Of a stretch of 64,000 nucleotides of DNA, positions 41,661-52,563 are shown piece by piece. A program made the position numbers and the translations under genes. This DNA is from Geranomyces variabilis. Lineage: Eukaryota > Chytridiomycota > Chytridiomycetes > Spizellomycetales > Powellomycetaceae. The stretch's first letter is position 1. The number at the start of each line of letters is the position of its first letter. Location of the stretch: assembly GCA_027603065.1 (NCBI GenBank), contig JADGJP010000049.1:1-64000 (forward strand), given 5' to 3'. The notes under the pieces were generated by a model. It worked only from the letters and a program-made list of their open reading frames with translations, was not told the origin of the DNA and searched no databases.

Positions 41661-44600
41661 CTAGTAGAGTTCACCCATTATCAGTGTGACCAGCGCTGTC
41701 CACCCCGTGAACGGATGCGACCGCTTTCCTTCGCCGTCTGTCGACGAGTACTGCTCCCATACGTAACCTGTTCGCTCGTATTGCTTTAAAGCGGGATGCA
41801 TAAGAATGTCAGAATCTTTGCGACGAGGACATAGGTGCGTTAAGTCCATTACGACTAAAGACGAACCTTAAAGACATTCTCAACGACGTTTTCGCGCAAT
41901 GTCTTGTATATCCGCCGAGCCTGTTCTTGATGCGGGCCAGCAACGTTGATGTAGTTCTGGAAACAAAAAGCTACACGTCAGGGAACCAACGAGCATCGTC
42001 TTTTTTGCTTTTCCCAAAAGCCCGACACATATCGCCATTAATACCTTTGACAAACTGCTCAACGCCAGGTAATTGATGTTTATCCACACAGGACCTCTCC
42101 AGTAGTTTTCGCCCGTGCCGTAGTACGGGTCGCTTTTGCTCAACGACGCGATTCCGAATTCTGTCCACAACCGTGCGGGGTCTTCAATCATGTCGAGGAC
42201 GGCGCCGAGGTGCGGGTGGTCGGCGGGCAGGAGACCGAGAAGGACGGGGAAAAGCGACACGTACCCATTGTGTACGACGTGGTATGATTTGCCTGTGTGT
42301 GGGAGCCGGCGTGATCAGTCAATGGGGGTTCAAAGCGCAGTGCCCGCCCCAGGTTTGTCAGGTTTGGCTTTTTACCCATTTCGTTGATCGACAAATCGCA
42401 GAACGACTTTGAATTTGCGTCCCAGTGAAGGTCTAAATACCAGCAAAAAAAACGGCAGACGAGGATGAGAAAACCCTGCCAAAAAAAACGCAATTTCATA
42501 CTTTGACTCACAAAACTAACCTTCCAGACTTTCCAAAAGCCCTTCCACATCTTTGCCAAACATGGCCGCATCCTTGTCCTGTCCAAGCTCTACAGCAATC
42601 GCGTTGAGCGTCTTTGCATAAAACGCGACCCACGACAGCAAATCCACGTGCAGTTCGCCCGTGTGAGGCGGCGTGGCACGCGGGTAATCATCAAGCCCTT
42701 AACAACCAAGATAGCAAGCGTGCGTGAGCCAACGACAACCCAGCTGCAATTTTTTTGTTTTTGTCTTTTTCAAATGCTTTTTCCCTACCGCTGGTAAGAG
42801 TATGAGTGCCCTTGCGACCTCGCCAGCGGTACGCCTCGCCGGATCGGCTTTTGCGTCCGCCGGCTGTAGCATCGCCCCACTGCGTCTCGCGGAACCACTC
42901 GTATTGCAGCTTCAGTTTGGGATAAACCCTGTCAAGGAAGTCTCGGGCGAGTGCTGGGTTACGCAAGTGGCGGTCGCGAAGGACGGCTGGGTCAGATGCC
43001 GAGACCACACGTTCTTGGCCTGAAAATCATGAATGACAAATTAAGACTGTGTCTAGCCTCGTTGTTGTGGAGGAGGGAAAAGTATGTTTACCTGTCGGGA
43101 GCGAGTGACCACCCTCGCGCAGTTGCTCAATGAAGCTCATAAAGGCCATAATGAGGGTTGGCGGGTTGGCAAAGTGGGGGTACTGAGTCTGGAACTCTTG
43201 CGGGACTTTGCTGCGCGCTTCATCGCCCAGAATCTGCTCCCGCGCCACCCATCCTTTGTCGTCAATGAGGGCAACCCAGTGGGAAAGAATGTCAATGCTG
43301 AAGGTAGGTTGCGAGGTGAGGACTCAGTCTGTTTTAAGCGATGCAAAGACAAATATGCGTGGTACCTGATATCGTTGTCCCACTTGCCCACAAGAAGCTG
43401 ATGGAAGCCTTCATCCCAGAGAAACCCTCTGGGGAAAAACGGTCGCGATGGAACTGCAGTAAACAACGACGAAGGGCCTTCCATTTTCGGTGCTGGCGCG
43501 GGCCGCGACCCTTTCTGCAGGGGGTCAGTAGAAAAGTCGTCCATGCCCTCGTCGTCTTCATCGTCGTCTACAGAGTCCTCAATGTAGTCCACGATAGCCG
43601 ACTCCTCGATACCTTCCAATGCGCGATCGACAATGCTCGTGCCATGGAAGTACCTACAAGGAAGTTGTTTATTCCACTGGTGAGTTCTTGTCATCATTGT
43701 CCAGACGAATTACCACCAATGGCCTACCCTAGCCCGCCCATCATATTTCCAAGCAAAGATTGAGCAAATGCAATCCTTTTCGCGTCGTATCCTTTGGCGG
43801 CAAGTCCAAAAGTTTCCTCAAATCGTGCGTCAAACGCCGCAGATGCCGTCGCCAGCCGCTCGTCTAATGATGAGCCTGTACCCTCAACAACTGTCGGCAC
43901 CGGAATGCAAAGTCAGGTCCATCGAAAGATCACAACCATCGCTTCTTTGCTTACCAGCATCCAATATGTCTTCACTCCCATGAGCAGAGGCAGACGCAAA
44001 TGCGACGTCAAACTATTGGAAAAGCGTTAGCGGGCCTTTTCTTTTGACTGGCAGCATAGCACTTCGCATACTTTGAACTCCGGCGTGAGGATTTTCTGAA
44101 ACATGATGACGTTTGCACCTTGAATCGTTTTGTCGTCGTCGAGCGTAAACACGTGGGCAGGATGCGGGTACGGGTTTGTGTACAGCTTAAGTCGTTCCTG
44201 CCCCATCTCGAGCAAGTGTTGTTGAAGCATTTCTTTCAAAGCATAGCGTTGGTCAAACTGTACTTGGCGGTGTGGGGCCGCAAACCAAAGTACCTTTAGT
44301 CTTCCAGATGTGTTCGCGCGGGACGCGGAAGCGAGTGACAAGAGTGTGCGAGATGTCTGGAAGCGCGTAGTGCGAGGGGTATTCGCCGGTTTGCGGGACC
44401 GCGTTCTTCCCGTCTGCATCAAGGAAACAAAGCAGCTTCAGCACCCGAAGCATGTATTCTCTTTTAAGAATACTTCGTCGTCATACCATCACCTAGGGCG
44501 ATGGCAAAGTCACCCAGCTCTTTCGTATGTCCGCGCAAAACGGGCGCTTTGGGGTCCTATTGGCGAACAGAAGCTTAGTCGGAACATGCAAGCCTGTGCG

Positions 44601-45481
44601 ACGGTGTCGATTTAAGTAGCGCATAGCGTACCGAAAGATCAACGTTTAGTTCACCCTCGCCATCAAGCGCGACGTAAAACACCACTGATACATCGGGCGA
44701 CTGGGAGTCTATCACCCCGGTCAGATTAGCCCTCGCAGCAAGCAGAATGAAAAAGAACACAGGCAGCCCATACCAAGTGGGCGACCTGACACACGGACAG
44801 TCCAATCGCCTCCTGCATTGCAACGCGAGGTATCAGTCATCAATGATTACTCGCGAAAAACGAATCTGGCAGGCCCGTCGTACCGTGCTCGCCACCCGCC
44901 GATTTCAGGAAGTCCGTCCGGATAGCCACACGATGTTGGTTATCAGCGATCTCCTGTGAGCCAAACGTACGCCCGTCGTGCTTTTGCCACGCGTAGCCGG
45001 ACAGGTCGTCACCCTGCTCACAAGTGTGACGAACGTCTGATGTGGCCAAAGTGAGCCATAATCCACTAGGGCAATTTGCAACGACTTGCAGTATTCTGCC
45101 CCACCTTTCAACGTTTGCCCAGTGTTTTCCTTTAGGCCAAACCACATCAAGCCAGTCAACAGCGTATTGGCACTCCGCGTGCGGGTTCCGACTAGGAGGT
45201 GCAAGCAATGGACAACGAGCAAAGGTCAGCGATATTGACACGCCCAAAGATCTCAATACGACAGTATTCATAATCTCACAGTACACCTGGGGCCGATAGG
45301 TTCCCCAGAAGAGAGACTGGTTGGCCGCGGCTTGAGCCTCAACTTGCAGCGGTGATCTTGACGCAGCGGCGGTCCCAAAGCATGCCGCTTGGATGACTAC
45401 GAATGCCAAAATGCAGACACGAAGCATCGCCCAGGCGCTGCGCAAGCCCTCATGGCCAACGGAGAAAGTGTCTCGGCTCAT
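41661..45481 (-). CDS. CWH41: Mannosyl-oligosaccharide glucosidase I (GH63)
   Basis: ER membrane glucosidase that removes the outermost glucose from newly transferred N-glycans. From ATG 45481 a short cytosolic tail precedes a signal anchor ([18 protein letters not shown]); an alternative ATG is 45427. The lumenal domain starts [16 protein letters not shown] and [14 protein letters not shown]. Later motifs: [20 protein letters not shown] (catalytic region), [69 protein letters not shown] and the C-terminal [20 protein letters not shown] followed by [15 protein letters not shown]. At least ten short introns interrupt the gene. The catalytic Asp and the closing Glu region appear present. Head-to-head with a Derlin gene. 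Confidence 0.95.
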
Positions 45482-45755
45482 TATGTATAGACGAGGATGC
45501 CAACACAAGCTGCAGAGAAGTCGTCAGGAAGGCCGTATACGACGGCCAAGTGGCTTGGGCTGCACACGGAGACAACGCGCTCCAGTGCTCCGTGCGGCTT
45601 AGCGGTCGACGTGGCCGCGCGAGAGCAGGCAACAAACGACGAGATCACCGTCACCATTTCGTTGCATTCTGGCCGACAAGGACCGTCCACTGCACGTCAA
45701 TTGCCGCCTTCCTCTCCCGCTGTCGCATATCGTACGTTCCACCGCAAAGAAAGCA
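45482..45755. promoter_or_regulatory. Shared promoter of glucosidase I and Derlin
   Basis: 274 bp separate the start codons of these divergent ER quality-control genes. I see no certain unfolded-protein-response element by eye. Co-regulation is inferred from the arrangement only. Confidence 0.5.
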
Positions 45756-46991
45756 ATGGCCGAACGGGGCGTCCTCGACGAAGTCCAAGCGTGGTTCCAC
45801 AGCGTCCCGCCAGTCACCCGCGCGCTGTTTGCCGGCATTCTGGGCTTTTCCCTCGCCTCGGGCCTCAGCATTATCAGTCCTTACCAGCTGTTGTTCGTTC
45901 CGGACTATGTGCTGAAGAAGTACCAGGTATTGGCCGTTGATCCGGCGTTGCTGTACCCCTCTTTGTCTGTCGACGGGACATTCACTAACCATCTGGCTTT
46001 GATTCGTTATCAGTTATGGCGTCTGGTCACAGCTTTTCTGTGGCAGCCACTAGGCTTCGCATTCGTGATGAATCTATACTTCTTTTACCGAAATTCGAGT
46101 GATCTGGAGACGGGTCTGTTTGTCGGCCGCACCGCGGACTATGTCACATTTATCGTGTTTACCATGCTCACCACTTGCGTGAGTACAGTGGAGCAACCGG
46201 ACCCTTCTGCGTACCCTCTTCCATGTCTTCTGATCCTGGATTTCTGTTGTCTCTACAGGTCGCCGCATACTTCTTGGAGCTGATGGTGCTGTTTGAGCCG
46301 ATGATGATGGCTGTGGTGTACGTGTGGGCATCGCACAACAGCGATGCACGCGTGTCATTTATGTTTGGGATACAATTCAAGGTACGTGTTTTTTGAGGTG
46401 CACGCAGGCTGCTATGAGGTCCAAATCCTGGTGAGGTGGCCGAGATTGGTGATGTCTGTCATGCTGACGGAAAAAATCGCTTTCCTTTGCAGGCATTGTA
46501 CTTGCCATGGGCATTGGTGGCCATGGACGTCTTCCAGGGTAAGGAAATCCTCAGCACTTGCGCTTCAGTGTTATACCGAAAACTAATCATCATTGCCCAC
46601 CACACCAGGAAACCCATATCCAATCCTGAAACTCCTCGGCATCGCCGTGGGCTTCCTCTACTACTACCTCGACCAGACTTTGCCGCGTCAAAACAACGGC
46701 CGGAAGCTCTTGGTCACACCGCAAATTTTTTACAAGTGGTTCCCTCCAGCGGGCGGCGGTGTTGCCGGCGGCGCTGGCGCGGGTTACCGCTTTGTTCCTC
46801 CCGTACGACCCGCGGGCGGCGTTCCTGGAGCGCGGCCGGGCAGCGGCGGGGCCACCGGTGGTGGTGTCACTCAGCGACACACATGGGGCTCTGGTAAGTG
46901 TGGACTCACTTTACTGATGACTGAAAATAAGGCTGAGTGTGTGCTCATTGCGTTCTTGCTGCGTGCAGGCAATAGATTAGGAACTGACTGA
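45756..46991 (+). CDS. DER1: Derlin (Der1-like ERAD membrane protein)
   Basis: Rhomboid pseudoprotease that helps retrotranslocate misfolded proteins from the ER. ATG 45756 starts MAERGVLDEVQAWFHSVPPV; the Derlin landmarks follow: LSIISPYQLLF, LWRLVTAFLWQPLGFAFVMN, LYFFYRNSSDLETGLFVGR, TADYVTFIVFTMLTTC, AAYFLELMVLFEPMMMAVVY, LYLPWALVAMDVFQGNPYP and LLGIAVGFLYYYLDQTLPR. No catalytic Ser-His pair is seen, as expected. After a Gly/Pro-rich tail the last intron splits HTWGSG from NRLGTD; joined, WGSGNRL resembles the SHP box that binds Cdc48/p97. There are about six exons. Confidence 0.93.
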
Positions 46992-47360
46992 TGCAGCAGA
47001 ACCGAGCCGTTGAAAGCTCTAATTTTGCTGGCATTGAATGCTAGCTGCTGGAGCAACGCCGGGAATCATGGTTCAAATGAATGAGATGGTGCCGACGGGG
47101 ATGCTTAAGTTTTGGTGCCGCCGAGATCTGCTGGGCGGAAAGGGAGTCTACGTTTCCAAAGCCATACGAAGGATGGAGACGGACAATGATAAGGGCCGTA
47201 TATCTCAAGAGAGAACGGGAGGTGCAGATTTCAAACTGCACACGATGTGAAGGTCACTCGATTATCGTGCGTTTATATACTTTTTGAATGAAAACTGTGC
47301 AAGAATAAAACAGCCTCTACCAGAGGATGGATCACCGATGTGTACGCCGTCAGCAAGTTG

Positions 47361-49998
47361 TCACTCAAACCCCGATCCACTCGTTGCCGAATAAAACAGC
47401 GACCTGTCACCCGAAAAGCTCACGCCGCTGCGAGCCAGCCCACGAGCCGCAGAGGTCGACGACGCCGCGGATGACGGCGGCCGCTGCTCGTCTACCGGAT
47501 GTTTCGTGGCTTCGTTTGCGTGTCCAGATGACGCGGTCGGAGTAGTGGTGGCGACTGGGATCGCGATTGGCGGCGGTGGGGCTGGATTCGGACGCGGCGG
47601 GGTCGGTGCTCTCGCGTCCGCGGTCAGCGTCACGGAAGAGGTAGAGCGCACAGGTTTCATCCCGTGGCCGCGAGGAGCGGCCGCCCCGCTATCACGTCGC
47701 TGGGCTAAATGCTGCTGGTGGGCCTCATCAAATCCACCGCCAGAGCCAGGTGATGTTCCATGAGCGGTTGGCGGAGGCGAGGGTGGGTGGGAGACGTCCG
47801 ATGGGGGTGTAGATCCGTACAGTTGCTGGAGCGATGGGGATGGAGATGGGGAAGGGCGGACGGGCTTGGCAGAGTCCTCTGGCGGCGGACCTGTTCCACC
47901 CGAGGTGGACGCAGCCTCTTTCTTGCGCTTAGCCGACTCCTTCAGACGATCCCAGCGCTCTTTATACTTGTTCATGGCAGTGGTCTACGTAGCATAAGTG
48001 AATCAGCCCATGAAGGATCATATGAACTCAGAAACTCAGCGCAAGGTTGGCCTTACCATCCGTTGCCCTTCATCTCGAACAGCAAGCAGCTCCTGCTCGA
48101 GTTTGGCAACCTTGGCTTCAAGCTCTCGTTCACGCTCTCGACCGCTTTCGCGTCCTCCATCTCGGCCAGAGATCATGGAAACGCCCATGCCTCTCCGGCC
48201 GCGGCTGACTTGCTTTTTGACGTCCTGCCTAAATTGGATGATCGACGACCGCAGCAGGTTGTTTTCTTCTGTCGTCCGCTCAAGCAGCGCCATACGGTGA
48301 GTCAGCGCATTGAGGGTCTGTTTAAGGTGATGGTTCTCCATAATGAGCTCCTCGTTGGTCTTGGATGTCGGTAATGGGAAACGTTGTTGGCTCATCCCAG
48401 CGCCGTCGTGAAGCGCGCCAGCGCTGCTATCAAAGCCGGAGAACGAGTTGCGCGCTCCAGGTCGGCGACCTCCACCACCTTCAAAATCCTTCCGCAGGAG
48501 CCCTCCTGGCGCTTGGCCAAAGTAGTTTGACTCGATGCTGCCAACAACTCCTGGCCCGTCAGTTTCGCTTACGACGACACCACCGTTGTAAAACACAGGC
48601 CGGCCGTAGGCGTTCGCCGTCGAGCTCATTGCAGAATATGATGGCCCTGCATGAGCATTGCCCGAGTAGGATGCATTGGGATTGACAACCAGATACGAGT
48701 TGAGCATCTGCGTAGACCTCAATGACGCGTTTAGGTTCGCATGCGATCGCTCAGCCGGGTCACCGCTGGCATGTCTAGGTGGCGGCTCAGGAACTTGGGG
48801 CGAATTTCCAATAGGCGCAGTTGCGAACGCGACTGGTCCGGTGATTTTGTCGACCAGATTCTCAACTGCCTCCCAAAACTTGTTGAACGGATCTTCCGGA
48901 TCTTCCTGTCCGTCGAGATCAGCCGATGAAAGAAAAAGCGCCAGTGCAAATCAATCGAGAGCTCAAGTACCTCCGGAGCTTTAGCTACGACTGAGTAAGA
49001 CGAATCGGCTATAGAATCAAGGGGATTATTCGGCGCGAGTGAGCGCGTCGACTCGTCCAGCGAGGTTACGGCCATGGTCGCTGGACCGGGCGACATATGG
49101 TTCAATACTGCTCGAAGACAGCGCGTCAGCATGTAAAAACCTCAACCTCTCGCAAAAACCTCAACCTATCGCGAAGACCATTCTCTGGCGTGCCGTACCA
49201 TTGCCTCCGCCGCCATAGGCGGGAATATCGCCATCAAACATGCTTTCAGCTAGCGCGCTGCCAGTTTGCGACTGCCCTACAAAGTAATTGCGAGAGCCAA
49301 AATCGGACTTTTCCTCGGCACGCTGGACATGGTTGTGATGCAACATTTGTGGCGGAAGAAGATGCGTTCCGCCCGCCTGCTGCCGATACCGGTGGTCTGT
49401 AGCTTGTGACTGGGCCCGCTGGACTAACGGACTGTGCGTCGACGAGGCTGACGATCGACGCGACTCTAGACCGCCAGACACAGAGACCGGCGTCTTTGTT
49501 GCCTGCTGAATGGGGCCAGCGGCGCCTGTTGGCGGTTTGCCATGGCTGCGCTGCTGCTGAACCGGCTGTTGAGCGGCCGAATGCATGGGAAGAAGTGGCG
49601 AGGACGATGGAGAGCGAGTCTGCAGCCTCCGCTGAAGATCCTTGCCCTGCCGTGTGTGATTGGAGTACAGGAGTTTCAGCGTCCTTGTTGCTTCAGGGTC
49701 GGACGTATAGCTGACGGCGGATAGGAACTGCTCTGGGCGGGCGGTCGGGCGGGACAGCGTCAGTGAACGGCCGTGCATGAAAAGACTACCCGCTTTTGAG
49801 AAGCGCGCATCCTTACCTGCCGCTCGAAAGTGAGCTTCCATTGCGTTTCCTAACTGGCCGCGTTCCGCATATTCTTCTGCTGCGTTGGCAAACGCATTGG
49901 CCTGTCGCGGAGATGGCCGCTCGCGTCAAACACATTGCGACCAGTCGGGCACAAAAAAACAAAACACAGCGCACCTTGTTGACAGGACTGTCGTTCAT
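47361..49998 (-). CDS. ATG38: MIT-domain autophagy protein, Atg38/NRBF2-like
   Basis: Atg38/NRBF2 holds together the autophagy-specific PI3-kinase complex I. Start ATG 49998 encodes MNDSPVNK, spliced to ANAFANAAEEYAERGQLG, NAMEAHFRAAEQFLSAV and YTSDPEATRTLKLLYSNHTR: a three-helix MIT domain. A long Gln/Ser/Pro-rich region follows, then DPFNKFWEAVENLVDKITGP, a motif seen in fungal relatives, a coiled coil (ELIMENHHLKQTLNALTHRM; NNLLRSSIIQFRQDVKKQV), and a final exon starting AMNKYKERWDRLKESAKRKK with a Pro/Ser/Thr-rich tail. Five to six exons; all joins tested by eye keep frame. The family assignment rests on domain order and is less certain than for ATG9. Confidence 0.75.
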
Positions 49999-51098
49999 GT
50001 CGTCAGGTAATTAGAGAGAGTTAATGATGGGGCCTGATGAAAGGAGGTTTATTGTAACAGGCTGAGAGGAATGGTGGGAGGGGAAGAACCCTTTGTGGGC
50101 GAGCTCTGCCTTTGACGCGGTGGTGCTGCGCAGTGTCATTCGATTTTCTCGACAGCGTTTTCCTTCACAGGCTGGCAGCGCCCGACAGACTACCAATGCT
50201 CATTCCATACATTCCATACGAGGTAATGGACGCAAAGGCCGAACCGCCCCAAGCTGACCGCCTCAGCTAGGCAGGGATGAGACACAGCAGATGCCGCTTG
50301 CGGTGCCCACCCACGGAAATGCACACTTTTAACCAGCACACTTTTGCCAGCGGCTGGGCCTTTTCTTTAAGAATCACATGGTCCTTGCAGCTTCAATATT
50401 TTTATATATCCCAGCGTCCTGCCCATCCCTACATCTTGAAGGCTGGCATCAAACGTAAACACCTGCTTTGAGGTTCGTTTTGGCGATTGGGGTTGGGAAG
50501 GTTTCGCGCGCAAACGTTAAGCGATCACAGTTATCTTCCTCCGGGGAGGCAACAGTGGACGACAGGCTTAGTTCGTCGTCGTTTTCGACAGGGCCGCTGA
50601 CCATCCCCCGAACTCGCACATCCATCAGTTCCTAACACAGAGTTACCCTTTCCTGTTTAGCCACACACTGCGCGAATGCCTTGAATGTCGAAAATTTCAA
50701 AATACGCACAAAATTTCTCACTTTAATGCGCGAGAAGGTTGAGATCACATGCAGCAAGAGGTGAAATTGCTGCAGGGTGCTTGGAATGGTACATGTTGCA
50801 CCCGTTATTCTCGAGCACCCTGCCTGATTTAGGTCTTTAGCATTGAGTGGAGGCAAACATGAGATACAAGTACAACTCACAAATAGGTGCAGAGCAAAAG
50901 CGATGGGCGGAATGCCGGGAGCATTTTTCAGCTGCAGATTGATGCTTCCTTGCAAAAAGCTTGCGAGCTTGAAAAGATCATATCGGTCGGGGTAGAACTT
51001 TCGCAATAAAGCGCCGACTTGATTTCCAGAAAGAGGAGCTCTCCAGCCTGCAAGAGTACTCGGCAGTCCGCTTTCTCGCCGCTTGGCATTTTCATATA
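49999..51098. other. Intergenic, nothing firm
   Basis: Upstream of the MIT-domain gene. Frames of 60-125 codons exist on both strands but lack motifs and cross AT-rich stretches. I call no gene in 50000-51098. Confidence 0.45.
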
Positions 51099-51209
51099 CG
51101 GCCAGGGGACAAAAGTCGGAGACCCCCCTAAACTTTTCACAGGAAGAGAGTGCACTGCGAGGTGACTGTGAAAATGTTTGGGGGGTCTCCGACTTTTGTC
51201 CACTGGCTG
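51099..51209. mobile_element. Tc1/mariner-type MITE, copy 2
   Basis: A 111-bp near-perfect inverted repeat flanked by TA at 51097-51098 and 51210-51211. The left end CGGCCAGGGGACAAAAGTCG and the right end, GACTTTTGTCCACTGGCTG, are complementary apart from a few changes over about 35 bp, with a short centre. It is the same family as the element at 31589-31738. No coding capacity. Confidence 0.9.
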
Positions 51210-51583
51210 TACGCTGCTCTTTCGGCTCGCGAGCTTTCTGACTCTCCCTTTGCCCACACCGTCATGGTCAGATCATCACAAACGTTTCCTGCATCAGAGC
51301 GTGCATGTGATCATGGACGATGGTGTCTTTGTCAGGAGACAGACAAAGCTTTCGTTGCATCTCGGTTTCTTTGATGGCCTTGCTCTTTGGAAATCACGCC
51401 CTTGCTCTTTCCCTTGCATTTCGAACCAAGTCTGCCGAAGTCGGCGCCGCGGCATGTTGCAGCAAGGAACGCGTGGAATCGACTTGTTTCAGGTGGCATA
51501 GTCTCATTCCCGCAGTACTTGGCCTGCCTTGTGCGGATGAAGTCTTGCCAAAACAGGCTTAACGCAAGGGTTTGGAGTCTGGC

Positions 51584-52140
51584 TCAGAAAGCTTGGCCGG
51601 TATAAGTCAACTTTTCGCCGTTTTCACATCGCCGAGCGAGATTGCGTTGCGCGGACCTCATCCAATTGCTGACATTGTACTTGTTCCTGAAGACGAGATC
51701 ATCAGGCAAGGCGCCCTTCGGCAAATTTCCGTACGTTGCAAGAATGAGCTCGGTCGACAAGAGCTGGAAGGCATCGGCGCCAGATGTAGTCTCGCCTGGT
51801 GCATTCCCAGCTTCCTCGACTTCCCGTTTCAGGATTCGGGTCCGACGGGGATCCACCGTCTCCCTCTCCCTCTGCGTCCCCCTCAAAAGCCGAGTCGTTC
51901 TCCTTGCCAGGAGCTTTAAGGTCATCACCCTGGGCTCCTCCCTCCGCGTGGATGTAATCTACTCCAAGCTTGCGCTTCTTCTTTACTGGCATCAGGTCCG
52001 CAATAACAGCAATGAGCTCGTTGGTACCTGCGAGCTGCGCTTTGTGTGTTCCGTTATTCTGCTGCATCGTTGTGTTCATCTCTCGGACCACCCTCAGCAG
52101 CCTTTCGGCTTCTTTCCGGCGCGTATTTTGCTAATTGAGT
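51584..52140 (-). CDS. Hypothetical protein, partial model
   Basis: Unrecognised. From an acceptor near 52135 (a CTAAT-type branch site and ATTAG precede it) one frame reads NTRRKEAERLLRVVREMNTT and ELIAVIADLMPVKKKRKLG; a second frame reads TRILKREVEEAGNAPGETTS, AFQLLSTELILATYGNLPKG and DLVFRNKYNVSNWMRSAQRN, stopping at 51584. An intron from about 51965 to 51875 (GTAGAT ... ACGCAG) would join them in frame. The residue choice looks protein-like. I could not find a convincing first exon; a TATA box (on the minus strand, TATAAAAGACC near 52265) lies upstream. It may be a decayed gene. Confidence 0.4.
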
Positions 52141-52563
52141 GAGAAAAGTAAATTAGTATCATACACATGACGGCTTGGGTAGTGTTTCCAGCGGGCCAGC
52201 CACGGGGAGTGGAAATCCGAACAAAGAAGCGGAGAGGGCGGCGGCGTGTTATAGTGCGGTCTTTTATACTTGAGGACTCACCGCGCGCGCCCAAGCTCAA
52301 TGCGCTGGTCTCAATAACAGCGCCCAGCTCATAATATGCTGATATGTGTATGCTGAAACTGAGGACCAGGGGCCAGTGGGAGCAGCTGCAGTATGTTTAG
52401 CAAAAGCAGGCAGAGCGGAAGAGATGGTGGCATATATCCATCTTTGCGACACGAACAAATAAGCTTCTCTCAGTTTTGTCACACACAACTTTCCCGACAG
52501 CGTTTTCCTTCAAAGGCCGTCTGGCTATCGGAAAATCCACTACCGCCCGCCAGCCAGCCAGCC

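Noticed and set aside
50928-51257. 109-codon frame overlapping the MITE at 51.1 kb
   Set aside because: Half of it is transposon terminal repeat and it has no protein motif.
52393-52563. Upstream in-frame ATG for SEC6
   Set aside because: The 57 extra residues look like leader translation; the family N-terminus fits ATG 52564.
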